DNA of 64,000 nt, taken from positions 46,245,269 through 46,309,268 of the forward strand of contig NC_054083.1 of the NCBI RefSeq assembly GCF_017562075.2, given 5' to 3'. Shown in pieces: positions 14,011 through 25,818 of the stretch (positions are counted from its first letter, which is position 1; the number at the start of each line of letters is the position of its first letter). The position numbers and the translations under genes are program-made. Origin of the DNA: Anopheles merus (lineage: Eukaryota > Arthropoda > Insecta > Diptera > Culicidae). Below the pieces are notes generated by a model. It saw only the letters and a program-made list of their open reading frames with translations. It did no database searches and was not told where the DNA came from.

Positions 14011-14024
14011 GCGCCCTCTAGTGG
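14011..14024 (-). promoter_or_regulatory. Strong CTCF-like motif upstream of the DRC5-like gene
   Basis: The + strand reads GCGCCCTCTAGTGG. The reverse complement CCACTAGAGGGCGC matches the canonical CTCF core across its whole length. It lies about 950 bp upstream of the start codon, inside an AT-rich island (13850-14220). Immediately before it, 13992-14007 (GCCTCAATGTACAATC) resembles the Su(Hw)-like motif with two bases missing. Confidence 0.55.
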
Positions 14025-14527
14025 ATAATTAGTCTACTATGTACTAAAGCACTATCCTACTAATCATACACATTTATAGAAATATTTCCTTAACTCTACA
14101 TTTGAACTGTTTTAAAAATAATAATTTAATGTTACCATTCATATTTTAATTTACATTCAACGTCCCTTCCAATACTTTTCTTAATAAAACCTCTTTTTTC
14201 TATAATTCCATTCCCATCGCAAAGCATCACAACATGTTCATTCTCATCATCACCTCCATGGACCAAGCGCAAAACGGTTCAATGCAACTCACAGTGCTCC
14301 TGCCGAAGCGTTCGTTCACGTGCCGTTTCCCAATCACCACATCCTCCTCCTCACCACATTCTTGATGGTGATGGTGAAATTGAAAAATTAATTAAAAAAT
14401 CTCGCACTTTACGACGCAGGGCAACAACAGGCAGCAACAACCACAACACAAAGTTTGCTTTATGACCATCATAAAAATATGCTTTAAAATTAACTCTCCT
14501 CCACTGGATAACGTTGACCTCTGTGTG

Positions 14528-14548
14528 AGAGGGCAGAGGGCAGAGGGC
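14528..14548. repeat. (AGAGGGC)3 tandem repeat
   Basis: Three perfect 7-bp copies in tandem, about 420 bp upstream of the start codon. Confidence 0.9.
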
Positions 14549-14965
14549 AGAGCTTGGTTTGAGTGGCGAATGGTGTCGCTAAAAGAGATGAATTGATCCT
14601 TGCGCAGAATATGCGTATTGTACTACGCGAAACTGAGGTTCATCGGACTGATGGTGGACAGATTATGAATTTCAGGAGTTTAGCAAAAAATAAACAAACT
14701 TTGGTGCACTTTTTCCTGGGATCATCATCCCCATTGCGTCAATCTGAAACTTTAATCCGTTTAGTTCATTTTTATACAGTTTTTAACAAAATCCTATCTC
14801 TGTCATAGTAACCTTCGCTTTTCATCTCTTTGCATTCAGGAATTTGACAGTTCAGCAGGCATGCTCCTGTACAACAAAATCTAAACACATCCCCCTCCAT
14901 CAAGCTTTTCCACCTTCAACACCCAAAAAGAAAAAGTGAGAGTGCCAACAAAACCCTTCCACAAA

Positions 14966-16733
14966 ATGTCGGACACAAATCTGCTGCAGCTGTCAGCGGC
15001 CTGGAGGCAGCTGCCCCGCCTGTTGGTACCGTTCGACCGGCAGCTTTCCAATGCCCTTCGCACGTGGGCACCGTCCTGGCAGACGCAACAGCTCGCGAGT
15101 GAAACCACCCGCAAGCTGTACGTGGAGTTGGTCAGCTTCGGGGGTGTGAACCAGTGTCGCCGGTTTGACGCACTCGCCCGGCCCGTGATAAACGACCACG
15201 GTGAAGGTGTCGTGCCGCCGAGATTGTCCACGATTGTGGTGCAGTTTCTGGTCGCCCGGTACGACGGTGGTCCGGAGCCGGCGGCACTCAGCTGCTGCCA
15301 GGTGCGTGACTTTGGATGTCTGCTGAGCACCGAGCTTCCGCTGCTGAAGATTGTTGACCTTGAGGTAAGTTAAAAAGGGAATAAAAAGCACCAATAAAGG
15401 TGGAGTAGATGAACGTATTGTGTCTGTTTGCAGAGCGAAACTTACTGGCGACGGGTGGTTTGGTGTTACGCCGATAAACCACTTTCTTACTACGAGCACG
15501 ATCATCTTACACCGCGCCGGTTCTGGAAGCAGCACGGAGTCGAGCTCAAGCTGGCCCGCATGATTGAACAGCAGGATCCGGTGTACTGGGAGCTGGAGGG
15601 TTTGGAGGACACAATCAAACGGGCGGCACCGTTCGTGAACAATCTGGTCGTGCAGCAGTTGCGCCCGTATGCGCTGGTAGAACCGCTGGAAGACTACGAA
15701 GCGTACACGATTCGCAATGCTCCGGCCGATCTCTGTCACCATGGGTCACTGGCGGTGCTGGGGCATCTCGTAAATTTGACCTCCCTGTCGTTGGTGTTTG
15801 GTGTGAAGCATTGGAACAAGGCGTACGAAACCCGTTACTCTCACTGTTCCCAAACGGACATCGAGCAGCTTGGAATGTAAGTGTTACCACACAATGAAAC
15901 CTTCTTTACGGAGAAAAATTCCATGTTTGTGTCCCATCTTTCAGGGGACTTCAAAAGTTGGTAAAATTGAAAAAAATTAACCTCTCCCACACACGGCTCA
16001 ATGCACCGAAACTGAAAGCTCTGCTGGAATCGCTGACGCCCCTCGGCCTGGAAACGATACGCCTCACACACTGCCATCTAGGCGAAGGTTGCGGCGGCCC
16101 TTTAGGACGCTTCCTGAGCCGCTTCGGCCCAACGCTTAGCAGGCTCGACCTCTCCAACAATCGGCTCGGTGCGCCCGAGCTCGATCAGCTTTGCCCCGGG
16201 CTGAGCATCTACCAGGGCACGCTGGACAAGCTGAACCTTTCCTACAACCCGATCGGTGAGGCGGGCGTGCTAATTCTTGGCGGTGCCATTAAAGGTCGAG
16301 CGCAACTGAGCGAGCTTAACTTTACCGGCTGCCCACTGGGCGTGGAGGGATCGTTTCGGGTAGGTGTGTTCGGTGTTTGGAAGTCCCCCACCTTCAATAT
16401 AAGTTTCCCATTTTGGCGCCGCAGGTTATACAACTGCTCAGCTTCCACGAGACGCTGCGGAAGGTTTCGCTCAACTGTGTACCGATTAGTCCCGAGGGTG
16501 GCGACAAGTTGGTGCAAGTTTTGCTCGAAAACAACCGCATTGAGGCGGTGCAGGTGCGTGGCTGTGGATTGACGGAGCGCGTACGGGCCAGGATCGGGAA
16601 GATTCTTCGGAAAAATGCAACTAAAAGAGATAAATTGCGACGATCGGACGGGAAAGTGGCAACTCCGCCAATGGTGCGATCTCCTGCGAGCATGTTTCAG
16701 CTCGAGCGACAAGTCTTTCCGGTGCAATCATAA
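14966..16733 (+). CDS. TCTE1/DRC5-like leucine-rich-repeat protein, four exons
   Basis: Exons are 14966-15364, 15434-15876, 15945-16359 and 16425-16733, with the TAA stop at 16731-16733. The introns (69, 68 and 65 bp) have GT..AG ends with donors GTAAGT, GTAAGT and GTAGGT. Joined length is 1566 nt, or 521 residues, close to the roughly 500 of mammalian TCTE1. The start ATG at 14966 follows CAAA, a good dipteran context. Residues 134-280 hold the region typical of the family: a YWRR motif near the start of exon 2, a Trp-Lys and Met-Ile-Glu segment, then a VFGVK motif before the repeats. Six or so RNase-inhibitor-like leucine-rich repeats follow from about residue 286 to 465, including LDLSNNRL at 348-355 and LNLSYNPIG at 377-385. 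The C terminus is basic. DRC5 belongs to the nexin-dynein regulatory complex, which links outer doublets and controls dynein in motile cilia and flagella; in an insect this would mean sperm tails or chordotonal cilia. Family assignment is from remembered conservation, not a search. It could be another TCTE1-type LRR paralogue. Confidence 0.87.
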
Positions 16734-16793
16734 ACCTCCCCTGCACGGAAAACAAACAATTCCCTTACACTCACCAGCGACCAATAAGAGCAT

Positions 16794-16812
16794 CATTTGA
16801 ATAATTCAAATG
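16794..16812. repeat. Near-perfect palindrome just 3' of the DRC5-like stop codon
   Basis: Reads CATTTGAATAATTCAAATG, a palindrome with one central mismatch, starting 60 bp after the stop. Two further ATTATTCAA words follow at about 16843 and 16857. It could form a small hairpin in the 3' UTR. No function is known to me. Confidence 0.6.
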
Positions 16813-17231
16813 TCGGTACCGGAACCGGGTGTTGCTTGGCAAATTATTCAAAACAAATTATTCAATACCTTTACACGCCGCCGCTGGTCGGTATGAATAT
16901 GATGTACCGCTCCGACGAGCGCACCTTCTTCTGTGGAGCCGTTGTTGGCGCCGGTTTTGGGCCGGCGCACGCTCCCAAGGAAATGATACGTGCCATCCTC
17001 GCGTGCGGGATGAGAGGAAAGGAAGCGGCGATGGTGACAATTTATGGACTGGATTAGGAGCCGGCCACACATCGTGTGCCCGGGGGGGCGACAGGAGAGA
17101 CCGCGAGTTATGAAATATATGAGCTGCTTTGTCAACTGGTGGCTGGTACGGTCGGTGTCACCGTCGCCAGCCAGTCCGGGATGCAAATTACACATTGTTA
17201 TTATTCCGAAAAGCCAGGATTTCCCCCCACA

Positions 17232-17376
<145 letters not shown>

Positions 17377-18322
17377 TGTCTGCTCATTGTAAATTCGGTG
17401 TCAACCATTGCTGCCGCTGCTACGGAGGGGAACAGAACCTTTTTCTTACCATTGTGCCCGGGTACTGGTACAAGGAACGGTCGAAGTGTCTCTATCTTTG
17501 GTCATGAATCTAACAATGCAAACTTAGTGTTGTCACCGTTGCCCGTATCATGGTGTTTTAAAGCGTGGCGCACATCTCTTTCGTATCCGAGTGTATGGTC
17601 GCTTTATAAACAAAAACGACGGACGAGACAAACAAAGCCAAACAAAAACTTTCTCCATCCGATTCGATCCACGCGGTGTCGCCGGTTTTTGCCTGTCGCA
17701 GTATAAAAGGGAGGAATGGAAGTGGCCAAGCTGTAAGATAAGCGTAAAATATAATGCTTCCACTAATAATGCGCTCATTAAATCCAAAATTTGACAGTGA
17801 AATATTTGCATCGATAATTTATGCACCGCCAGCGCGAGCTTTTCCCGCCGCACGCGTTGCTTTTGGTGCGTATCGTTTTTTTGTGTGCCGGTGTTAGACG
17901 CGCAGGCAAATGATTCGCGGCTGAGATGGGTGCCAGAAGGCAGAAGCGTTGGCGTGGCCTTGAATTTGAGCTCGAATGGCAGTATTTGTGACACGTGACC
18001 TGTTGTTTTTCCTTTCTAAGCGCTCTCACAGGAAAACACGAAAAATGAACCTATTTCTTTGTTTACTTTCAATCACATTTCCCATTCAATCATTCATATT
18101 GGAAACACAAACAAATGACCTGTTTTTGCTTTTTCTATAATACTGAGCCTCAGTGTGGTAGTTAAATGAATGCAGACTGGAATGAAAGCTTTAATGTCAT
18201 TAATTTGTCTGTGCTGTTGTAGTCCAGCTGCTTCTAATGAAAAGTCATCATATTTTCTGCAATTTTACAGCTATACAGGTTTCGTCTTGTTCAATTATTA
18301 AAAAAAAAAATAACAAGAAATA

Positions 18323-18688
18323 TTAAGGCCGGGAGACATTGTACACGCTAGCGTAATTTAAATTTTCACTAGCGCATCTGGCGGCGGCTGACTGAAGCAT
18401 TTTGCTAAACAATTTGAAGCCGCTTCAGAAAATTTGTTATTTTTCCATGTTGTTTACTTAAATCGAACCAGAATTATTTTCTAAAAGGTAGATACACTTG
18501 TTCTCCACGCATTGCATCCATTTTTGCATCGAAAAACGATGAAAATAATAATTTATTTTGAGATCCGGCACGATTACATCCGGCATTCCCTCGATGACTA
18601 AAAAAAGCTTCCATCAGAGCCGCCGCCAGATGCGCTAGTGAAAATTCAAATTACACTAGCTAGTACGAACAATGTCTTCCGGCCTTAA
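18323..18688. mobile_element. MITE-like element with long terminal inverted repeats
   Basis: The left arm (18323 to about 18400) and right arm (about 18606-18688) are imperfect inverted repeats of about 78-83 bp. They share the outer TTAAGGCCGG, then GACATTGT, and an inner block from TTTTCACTAGCGCATC through GGCGGCGGCT. The central 200 bp are AT-rich and non-coding. The ends allow two readings: a TTAA target duplication, as in piggyBac-type elements, or a TA duplication (18321-18322 and 18689-18690) with TTAAGG termini, as in Tc1/mariner-type elements. No transposase frame is present, so it would be non-autonomous. It also lies in an AT-rich segment, as expected for TTAA or TA targets. Confidence 0.75.
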
Positions 18689-20940
18689 TACGTTTCAATT
18701 AACTGTTGCGCTCAATTTCAGTAACAATCTTAAAGGTGAAACATAAAACCCAACGCACACGATCTACTTTACACTGATGAAATCATGATCGAAGCTGCAT
18801 TCAAGAAAGAATCATCCGGCTTTGAGGTTAGCTTCCGATTGGTAAATCGATTGAATCATCCCACTGCTGGCTGAGAAAATATTGTGGCCATTGAAGAAAG
18901 CTGTATAAATTATTCATGAAATGAATTGGTCTACCGAATGAATAATAGCTTCATTCCCTTTCAAGGATGTATGCCTGTGTCTGAGGTACGGAAATATTTT
19001 CCATTGGTATGGATTTTTTTCCTTTTCCTCCAACAGCACGGGGAATACCGAGAGGTCTTGTAGGGAACCAGCTTAAAAAAAAAGGAAACTTTGAACCACA
19101 CCCGTACCATCTGTGACTGTGTTTCAGGGCTCGTTTGCAGCCAGTGCCACTTCCGATAAAGTGCGATCGCTTACTTTTCAACGAAGCAACGCAGACCATC
19201 GTCTAGCAAGGTAGAATCATAAATTGTATAAATAAAAACACACACTCAAACACACACATACACACGAACAGCTTCAATCGGCTCAACGTCTCTCATCGAA
19301 TGCTGAAAGCACTGGCCGGCTCCACCGGTATTCCCACCATCGGGCGCAATGGGGAGAGAGAAATATTTTTGCAATAAACAAATAGTGGCTACATGAGCAA
19401 ACATATGATATCGTGGAAAGAAAAAGGAACCGGTAAGCCCATCACAAGCTTGACTTGGGTTCGCATTTGATTCTCGGAAATTGGAAACGATTCGAGACAC
19501 GGGCATCGGTACTAAGCAGACCAGAGCATTACACACAGAGGCTTTGATGTGATGAAAAGCACCGCAAATCGGATCATAAGGGTACAAGGGTTTGTCCGAT
19601 TTGCAGTATGCTACGCGTTACTCATAGATACTTTAACATTGGACACATTCATCCCCGGGGCAACATGTACAAACATTAAAGTGCTTCCCTGTTGTTGTGT
19701 TTTTTATCGTGGATGATCATCATCACTACCGCAACCATTCAATTACGGCCCGGTTATTCACTTTGAAGACCCATTGAAGCAGGTGCAAATTGACTGCTTC
19801 ACTACGGCGACGTTAACCTACAATTCCGGCGCAACCAAATTGCCACGACCGTCGTGATCAATCAAGTGATTTGTGCGGGCAGTGCGGTATTGTTGTTCGG
19901 CAGTGATGATAAACGTGCGCTAGAAATTACGCAGCCTAGGTGTGGCATTACCACGCCCGGTCAGCCATTTCCCGCTCGCTCCATGGTGCACAGCTCCGGT
20001 TAACCGTAGCTTCTGTGCCTTCATTAACGCAGCACTTTTGATTGGAGCATGCCCATATCTCGCCCAGTGTATCTCGCACGCTTTTATGATCCTTTTCATA
20101 CGGATGTTTGCTGGGGAGAAGCGCATGGTATTAGAAGGACGAGAAAGGGGGAATTATGTGCCACATTTCCTGCGAGATGCATTGACGCTTAGAATGTTGT
20201 GTTGCGCGATGGCGAAAAAAAACGAGCCCATTTGAGCGATGTAAGATTACTGGAAATAAAAAAAAAAAAAAACAGATTCTTTACAAGCAAAACATTCCCC
20301 TCTCTGTGCCTTTTAAATGCTTCACAAATTTTAACGGGTCATTGTCGGGTGGCAGAGAATATGAAGCTGGAAGTTTTAAAACCAAATGAACACGATACGC
20401 AATGTTTACGAGGTGATATTTTCGTGCTGATACGGTTGTTTGTATGGCTGGGGGGGTGAGTTATTGCACGTCGTCCTGGCTGTATATTGAACGTTTCTTT
20501 ATTTACTAACGTGCAGTAACAAACCTGTCTTAAAAGTGTGCCGTTAATTTCAATGAATACCCCCACACCATATGGCCTCCGAATAGGGATGGTAAACCAT
20601 TTTTAAGGGCTATTAAAGGTGCTCTGCTTACTTCCCGCAGATGATTCTATTGAGTAGGATTTTTTTTATTACCTGTAGGTATGGTAGTCAACAAGGGCAG
20701 TAGTAACAATTTCGCAAGCACTGTTAAGGATACCAAGAGAACTTGTTCTAATAGATAGACATTTTAAGGGGTTTTTATTTTCTAATTTCTTCCCTTCCAA
20801 ATCCATCTAAAATTACGTTTAATTTAATTATCTTACAATTGCTTCTTCACAAATCAAATAAAACGAACAATTCATGTTAGAAAATAAGTAAAGACTTGAT
20901 GAATGCAAAGTATTTTGCTCCCAATAATTCATACGTCACA

Positions 20941-21170
20941 CGCCTAAAGGTATGTAAATAGGTCATGTGAAGTACACCATGCGCCTAAATGAATGCAATG
21001 TGACTTTTTTATCAACCTTTTCTGCATAATTCCATGATGTTTTAGCGACTATATGTTCTGGAAAGTTAAAAAAAACTTATTTGGCATGGAATTAGGGAAT
21101 TCTTAGGAAATCAAAACTAAAAACAAGTTTGAGAGCTTTATTCATTCATGTATTGCCTACTTTAAGGCGC
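20941..21170. promoter_or_regulatory. Su(Hw)-like motif cluster (3 copies)
   Basis: Forward copies lie at 20941-20957 (CGCCTAAAGGTATGTAA) and 20981-20998 (GCGCCTAAATGAATGCAA), with starts 40 bp apart. A reverse copy lies at 21153-21170 (TTGCCTACTTTAAGGCGC), 212 bp from the first. All are in one AT-rich island. The reverse copy differs from consensus at three positions. Confidence 0.6.
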
Positions 21171-22426
21171 TCTGTAAGAAACCCAGGAGGGATGTTCGCT
21201 TGAATGTTTTAAATTTTTTGTTCCAGCCGCTTATTTTCAGAAATTACTTCATTCAATCGTTCTATGGACCTTAAAACCGAATGACGTTTATTTTAAGCGT
21301 CTATAATTGTTCCCTTTAAAGTACAACCTTCTCGAAAACTACGAATCTACCGTCCGTACCTACAGTAATCTCAGAAGAAATATTTCAATGGACAACAAAT
21401 CTCCCCATTTTGTTTTTTTTTTCTACCCACCTTCATTCGAACCATTGGGCGACAAACACAATGTTATAAATATCAATTCAGACTAGCTTCCCTGCAGCTT
21501 CCTAGGAAATCCTTTCGCCCCCGTACAACTTGAAGAAAGCCGAATACCTGGCCGAAGGGATGGTTTGCAAAACCCGCCTCACGATACCACTAATCCCTTG
21601 TCACGGTTTATCGTACACACACACCAACACATATACACGAGCGCGCCAAATTGTGACCGTTAAATGTGAGCACACAATATCCCCCGGTTTCACCGTCAAA
21701 CGGTTTAAGTTGAAAACAGCCTACGGGTGCGCATGGTTTGCTGACCGGGCTTCGCTACTCGCATGGTGGAAGGCGTGTATGGTTTGTGGGTGACAGTTTC
21801 CCCCCCCCCTCCCCTCATATCACTCCTCCTCAAATCATATTCAACCCTCGTGAACAGCACAGTGGAATGTAGAAAAAGAGAAAGAAAAAAAACACCAAAA
21901 CATTTACATAACAAAGTTTAAATTGAGCTTAATATGAAGCAAAATATCTCGACAGGCGTCCCGACCGACATGAGGGCAGCAACATAACTTACAACCGCCC
22001 ACCCTACCCCTACCAAAATAGGCGACGTAGTGACAACCCGGCTGCCCAAAAGGATCCTTCCGAACATTATCATGCTGCGATGGTGGCAGCGGTTTACGGG
22101 AGGGGGACACTCCGCGGCCAAGGCATCGACGCCCGGGAGCCGAATAAAAAATGTGCCTGGCTTCCTGGCTAAAAATTGGCCTAAATTAAAATTCATTTCA
22201 CCACAGCGCGCGTGTCATGGTGGAGTTGAGGCAGGAGGGAAAAGTTTGTGTCACGACCGGGGCGCTATTACTAGCCCGTTGTAGGCGAGCACGCCGCAAA
22301 CAGCGCGCGAACACGATGAACACAACAACAACAGCGGAGGAAAAAAAAGGATCAACTCTAAACCCATTGCCCATTCAGTTGACCGAAATTAGATCAGGAA
22401 AAATCGTCCGCAGTAACTTTTTCCCT

Positions 22427-22429
<3 letters not shown>

Positions 22430-22476
<47 letters not shown>

Positions 22477-22477
22477 T
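22430..22477. repeat. (CT)n microsatellite
   Basis: About 48 bp of CT repeat with one TA interruption. It is (GA)n on the minus strand, so it could bind GAGA-type factors. Confidence 0.95.
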
Positions 22478-23819
22478 GCGTCTGCTCGGGACAGGCATGT
22501 GTGGGATCTTTCCACTCCCTTGAGGATTTGGTGTCCCAAATTTTCCACTTTTCTCCGCTTGGTGCTTGGTGAAAATTTACATTTAATATGCTGCCCACTG
22601 TGCGCTTTACGGTTGCGCCGTGGTCCTGGAAGGTACGGATCATCCGGAAGCTACGATTTCGAGACGAAACCCCGCGCAGTGTTCATCCTTTACCGCGCGG
22701 ATCTTTGGCCACGGGTGTGTAAAATACCATACGAGGGATGAAGTATGCGATGAATAACATGCATTAACGTAATTTCTCATCCCCTCTTGTCGAGCCCGCG
22801 GCCATTCCTTTGATCGTATTTCACAACTCACAACAACGCCTCCTATTTGTTGCCCGTCGCTCAGCTTGCCCGCCAGGATCCTCCGCCGGCAGCTCAACGA
22901 TCTGGTGCGCTGCGGTCGGGAAAGGATTTTCTGCTGCCGTGATTTGCCATGGTAACCACCATTCACGCGTGTTACGTGCGCACTTTTCGTGCGCTTTCGT
23001 GGAGTGGAAACTTTTCCCATCCACTGCCTTCCAGTGCATGCTGCCAGCCTCCTTTATTCACATGTAAATTTGACAGATTTTCCCACTCCTTTCTCTTAGG
23101 TTTGCCTTAGCCGGCTACCCAACCCGTTGACGCCCGTGGAGCGCTGTTGAAGCGATCGTTGGCGGCGTAGGCGACATGCGCCGGCTCTCTTATTCTGAGC
23201 GGTCGAAAAGTTATGCGGGCACAAAAATTGAAATCAGTGTAATTTGTAGCAAACTCAATTTGGCTGATGCTGGGCTGGGTTTGATGCTGGTTCTTTCCTG
23301 TCGTGAATGTACATATATGAAATGGTATATGCGAGAGAGTGTGTGTGTGGTTTTAGTGTGACGAGTATGGTGGTGCCTTTGTGGTTAATTTAGCTGTAGG
23401 TTGTTTTTCCTATCCAAAATTACGCTTTTGTGGGGATGTCTTGTTTTTTTTTTTTGTTTCTTGTCCTTTGAAAGTTTACAGACATGGCGGATTAAACCAC
23501 AGTTTGAGAATGGTTCAGTGGCTTTATTGAGAGTGTATGGTTCATTTGTATGAGTAGAAGTTTTTAACTTTTTTTCGGGTTGAATAGCTTCATCAAGAGA
23601 GCTCCAAATAAATTGGCTAGAAGAAAGATATTACAAATAATCCAATTGCAGCACTTTATCCTGTGTAAATTAATGTTTTTATTGGTTGTTATTTATAGAA
23701 ATTTTGCTAAATTACAATCAAAATTTGTCTTATCTTCGGCCGGACATATACTAATATTGGAACGATACAACGAAGATAAAAATGGCCCCTGCGCAAGGAT
23801 GACAATCAAAACATAGCTA

Positions 23820-23836
23820 CGCCTAAATGTATGCAT
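23820..23836 (+). promoter_or_regulatory. Su(Hw)-like motif
   Basis: Reads CGCCTAAATGTATGCAT, matching consensus at 16 of 17 positions with both halves intact. It is a single copy in the AT-rich island 23400-24110. Confidence 0.6.
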
Positions 23837-25764
23837 GTTAAACCTCCTTCGTATCAATTTTAATAGGTTTATGCATTACAAGGAAATAGAAATGTCTGCA
23901 GAAACTTATCCATCCTAAATAACTCATTAAATATAGCAATTTTAATTTGACAAACAACATTTGTCCCAGCTTGATTGATACACTCATTTCAAGAAAAAGA
24001 ATCCCATTTCAATCGCTACAAAACCATACAAGGCATGTAATTAAAGGTTGAAATAATCACACAATTACACACGATGAAACGAGCAACGAATTACACAGCT
24101 CCAATTGCGTGACAGCTCAATTTGACAAAAATAAAATGTCATTACGACACACAAAACTCCCCCATCCACCTCCCGACACACACACACACACATAGGGCAA
24201 ATCAATCAAACCGACAAAACGATTTCGCGAATCGGAACACCTTAAAATAGACACAATCTGTTCATTCTTCTGGCATGTTCTCCTTCTTTTAACATTCACA
24301 ACCGTCACCTTACCTGTGCGGTGATATTGGTATGGAACAGAAGCAATGTAATTCACCATCTACCACCACTGCTTCAATCTGTGTGCCCCTTTTCCAATCT
24401 AATTCACTTTGTCGCAATGTCTGACGGTTTCCGGGATTCGCTACTTTCATCTTCATTTCCCCCGTAGCGGCCAAACTGTTGACTTCCGCCTTTTTAAGTG
24501 CTTCTTGCCGTGATCCCACTTCCGCCTCCCGCTTACCCGCTGCCTGTTAATCCATTCACCCTGCTCGGTCGATTCGCCTGCCGAAGAATAGGGGTCGAAA
24601 TAAATCATGTCGAAAGTGGGATACACTTTTTCTTCGATCTTCGTCGTACGGTTTTGGCTTGTTTGCTAATTTCATTTCACTCATCGTCATCCGTCCGTCT
24701 GACAGCCGTCGTGGCGTGTAGCTGTATCTATGCCGGCGGATCGCTTCACGTTTAAAAACGGCCATCCCAAATGCGAGGGCGTGGGTGTTTCCCACTGTCA
24801 TTTCCATCTGCCTTTTCTAAACATCTTAACAATGAAAGCTTTCTGTTTAAGACTCTGTACACACACACACACACACACGCGCACACTCATACATGGCCGT
24901 GCTTCCTCATTCTTTAGAAATTGTTCCTCCACACACACACACACACACAACGCACACCACCCTCACGTACCAAGCGGGCATGCCTGTTCTTTGCCATCTT
25001 CTGTCGCTCTGTCCTGTGCTCTCTCGTCTCGCCCGTCAAACAGCGAAGCATCATCAATCCAACACGGGGCCTCAAAATCCATTTATCTTTGCCCCGCCGA
25101 CCCGCTAGGCGGTGGAGTGCGTTTCGTCTTCACCTCAGGAATGTGTGGTCCATTCTTTCCCGTCGTCACTTTTCCCGCTCCTACCCGGCGTACTACCAAA
25201 AGGAAAGGATAGAAATATTTCGAATGCCGGAACAGTGCAGAGAAGGGCGGCCACCTTCCGCTGCTGCTGCTGCGTCGGGATTCGAAGCTTCAGTGCTTGT
25301 TGTGTATGATGATTCGGAACCAGCACACATACACACATTTTCTTCCCGAATGGCTAAAGAGGAAGGGATTTCAAAGCGGCAGCGAATGGCATGACTCAGA
25401 AGGATGAAACACATTCAAAAATTATTAAGCAACTTCCGAATTGATGTTAACGATGCTCATCCCGATGATGCTCCGTCAATCATTCGCAACGAACTGAAAC
25501 TGATCCACTCAGTGCTTGGTTGCAGCGGTATGAGGCGCAAAAAAGCCCATCCATGTTTGAGCTTTCGGTGGTATTTTTGGGATGACTGTGCTGTACGAAG
25601 AAGGCATATAACGTCACATGGCATGTGTTCTACCATGTAGGGTATAATTTTTAGTTTTAAAACAATTGTGCAAATTTACCATCAACATAAACTATGGATA
25701 AGACGTTTTATTTTAAGCAAGAATAAATCGGTGTATCTTTCAAAAGCACACATTGATTTTCTAA

Positions 25765-25818
25765 TTACATACATTTAGGCGTTTATTCCTTGTAACACAT
25801 ACTCCTACAAGTATGCAA
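25765..25818. promoter_or_regulatory. Su(Hw)-like motif pair
   Basis: The reverse copy at 25765-25781 (TTACATACATTTAGGCG) matches at 16 of 17 positions. The forward copy at 25802-25818 (CTCCTACAAGTATGCAA) matches at 14 of 17. The starts are 37 bp apart and the GC-rich ends face each other. Both lie in the AT-rich island 25640-26000. Confidence 0.55.

Larger units (their letters stand above)
10652..14965. other. Non-coding block upstream of the DRC5-like gene
   Basis: No gene is called. The 10724-11221 plus frame (165 codons) and the opposing minus frames at 11372-11698 have no recognised domain. An AT-rich island at 11920-12240 has one Su(Hw)-like motif (12017), and another at 13850-14220 has a CTCF-like site (14011). 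Short tandem repeats occur at 11061, 12525 and 14528. The last 150 bp before the start codon presumably hold the promoter and 5' UTR of the downstream gene, but I see no convincing TATA box or initiator. Confidence 0.5.

Noticed and set aside
14993..15742. 249-codon minus-strand open frame
   Set aside because: It is antisense to exons 1 and 2 of the DRC5-like gene and runs through the intron. It is a shadow of GC-rich coding sequence.
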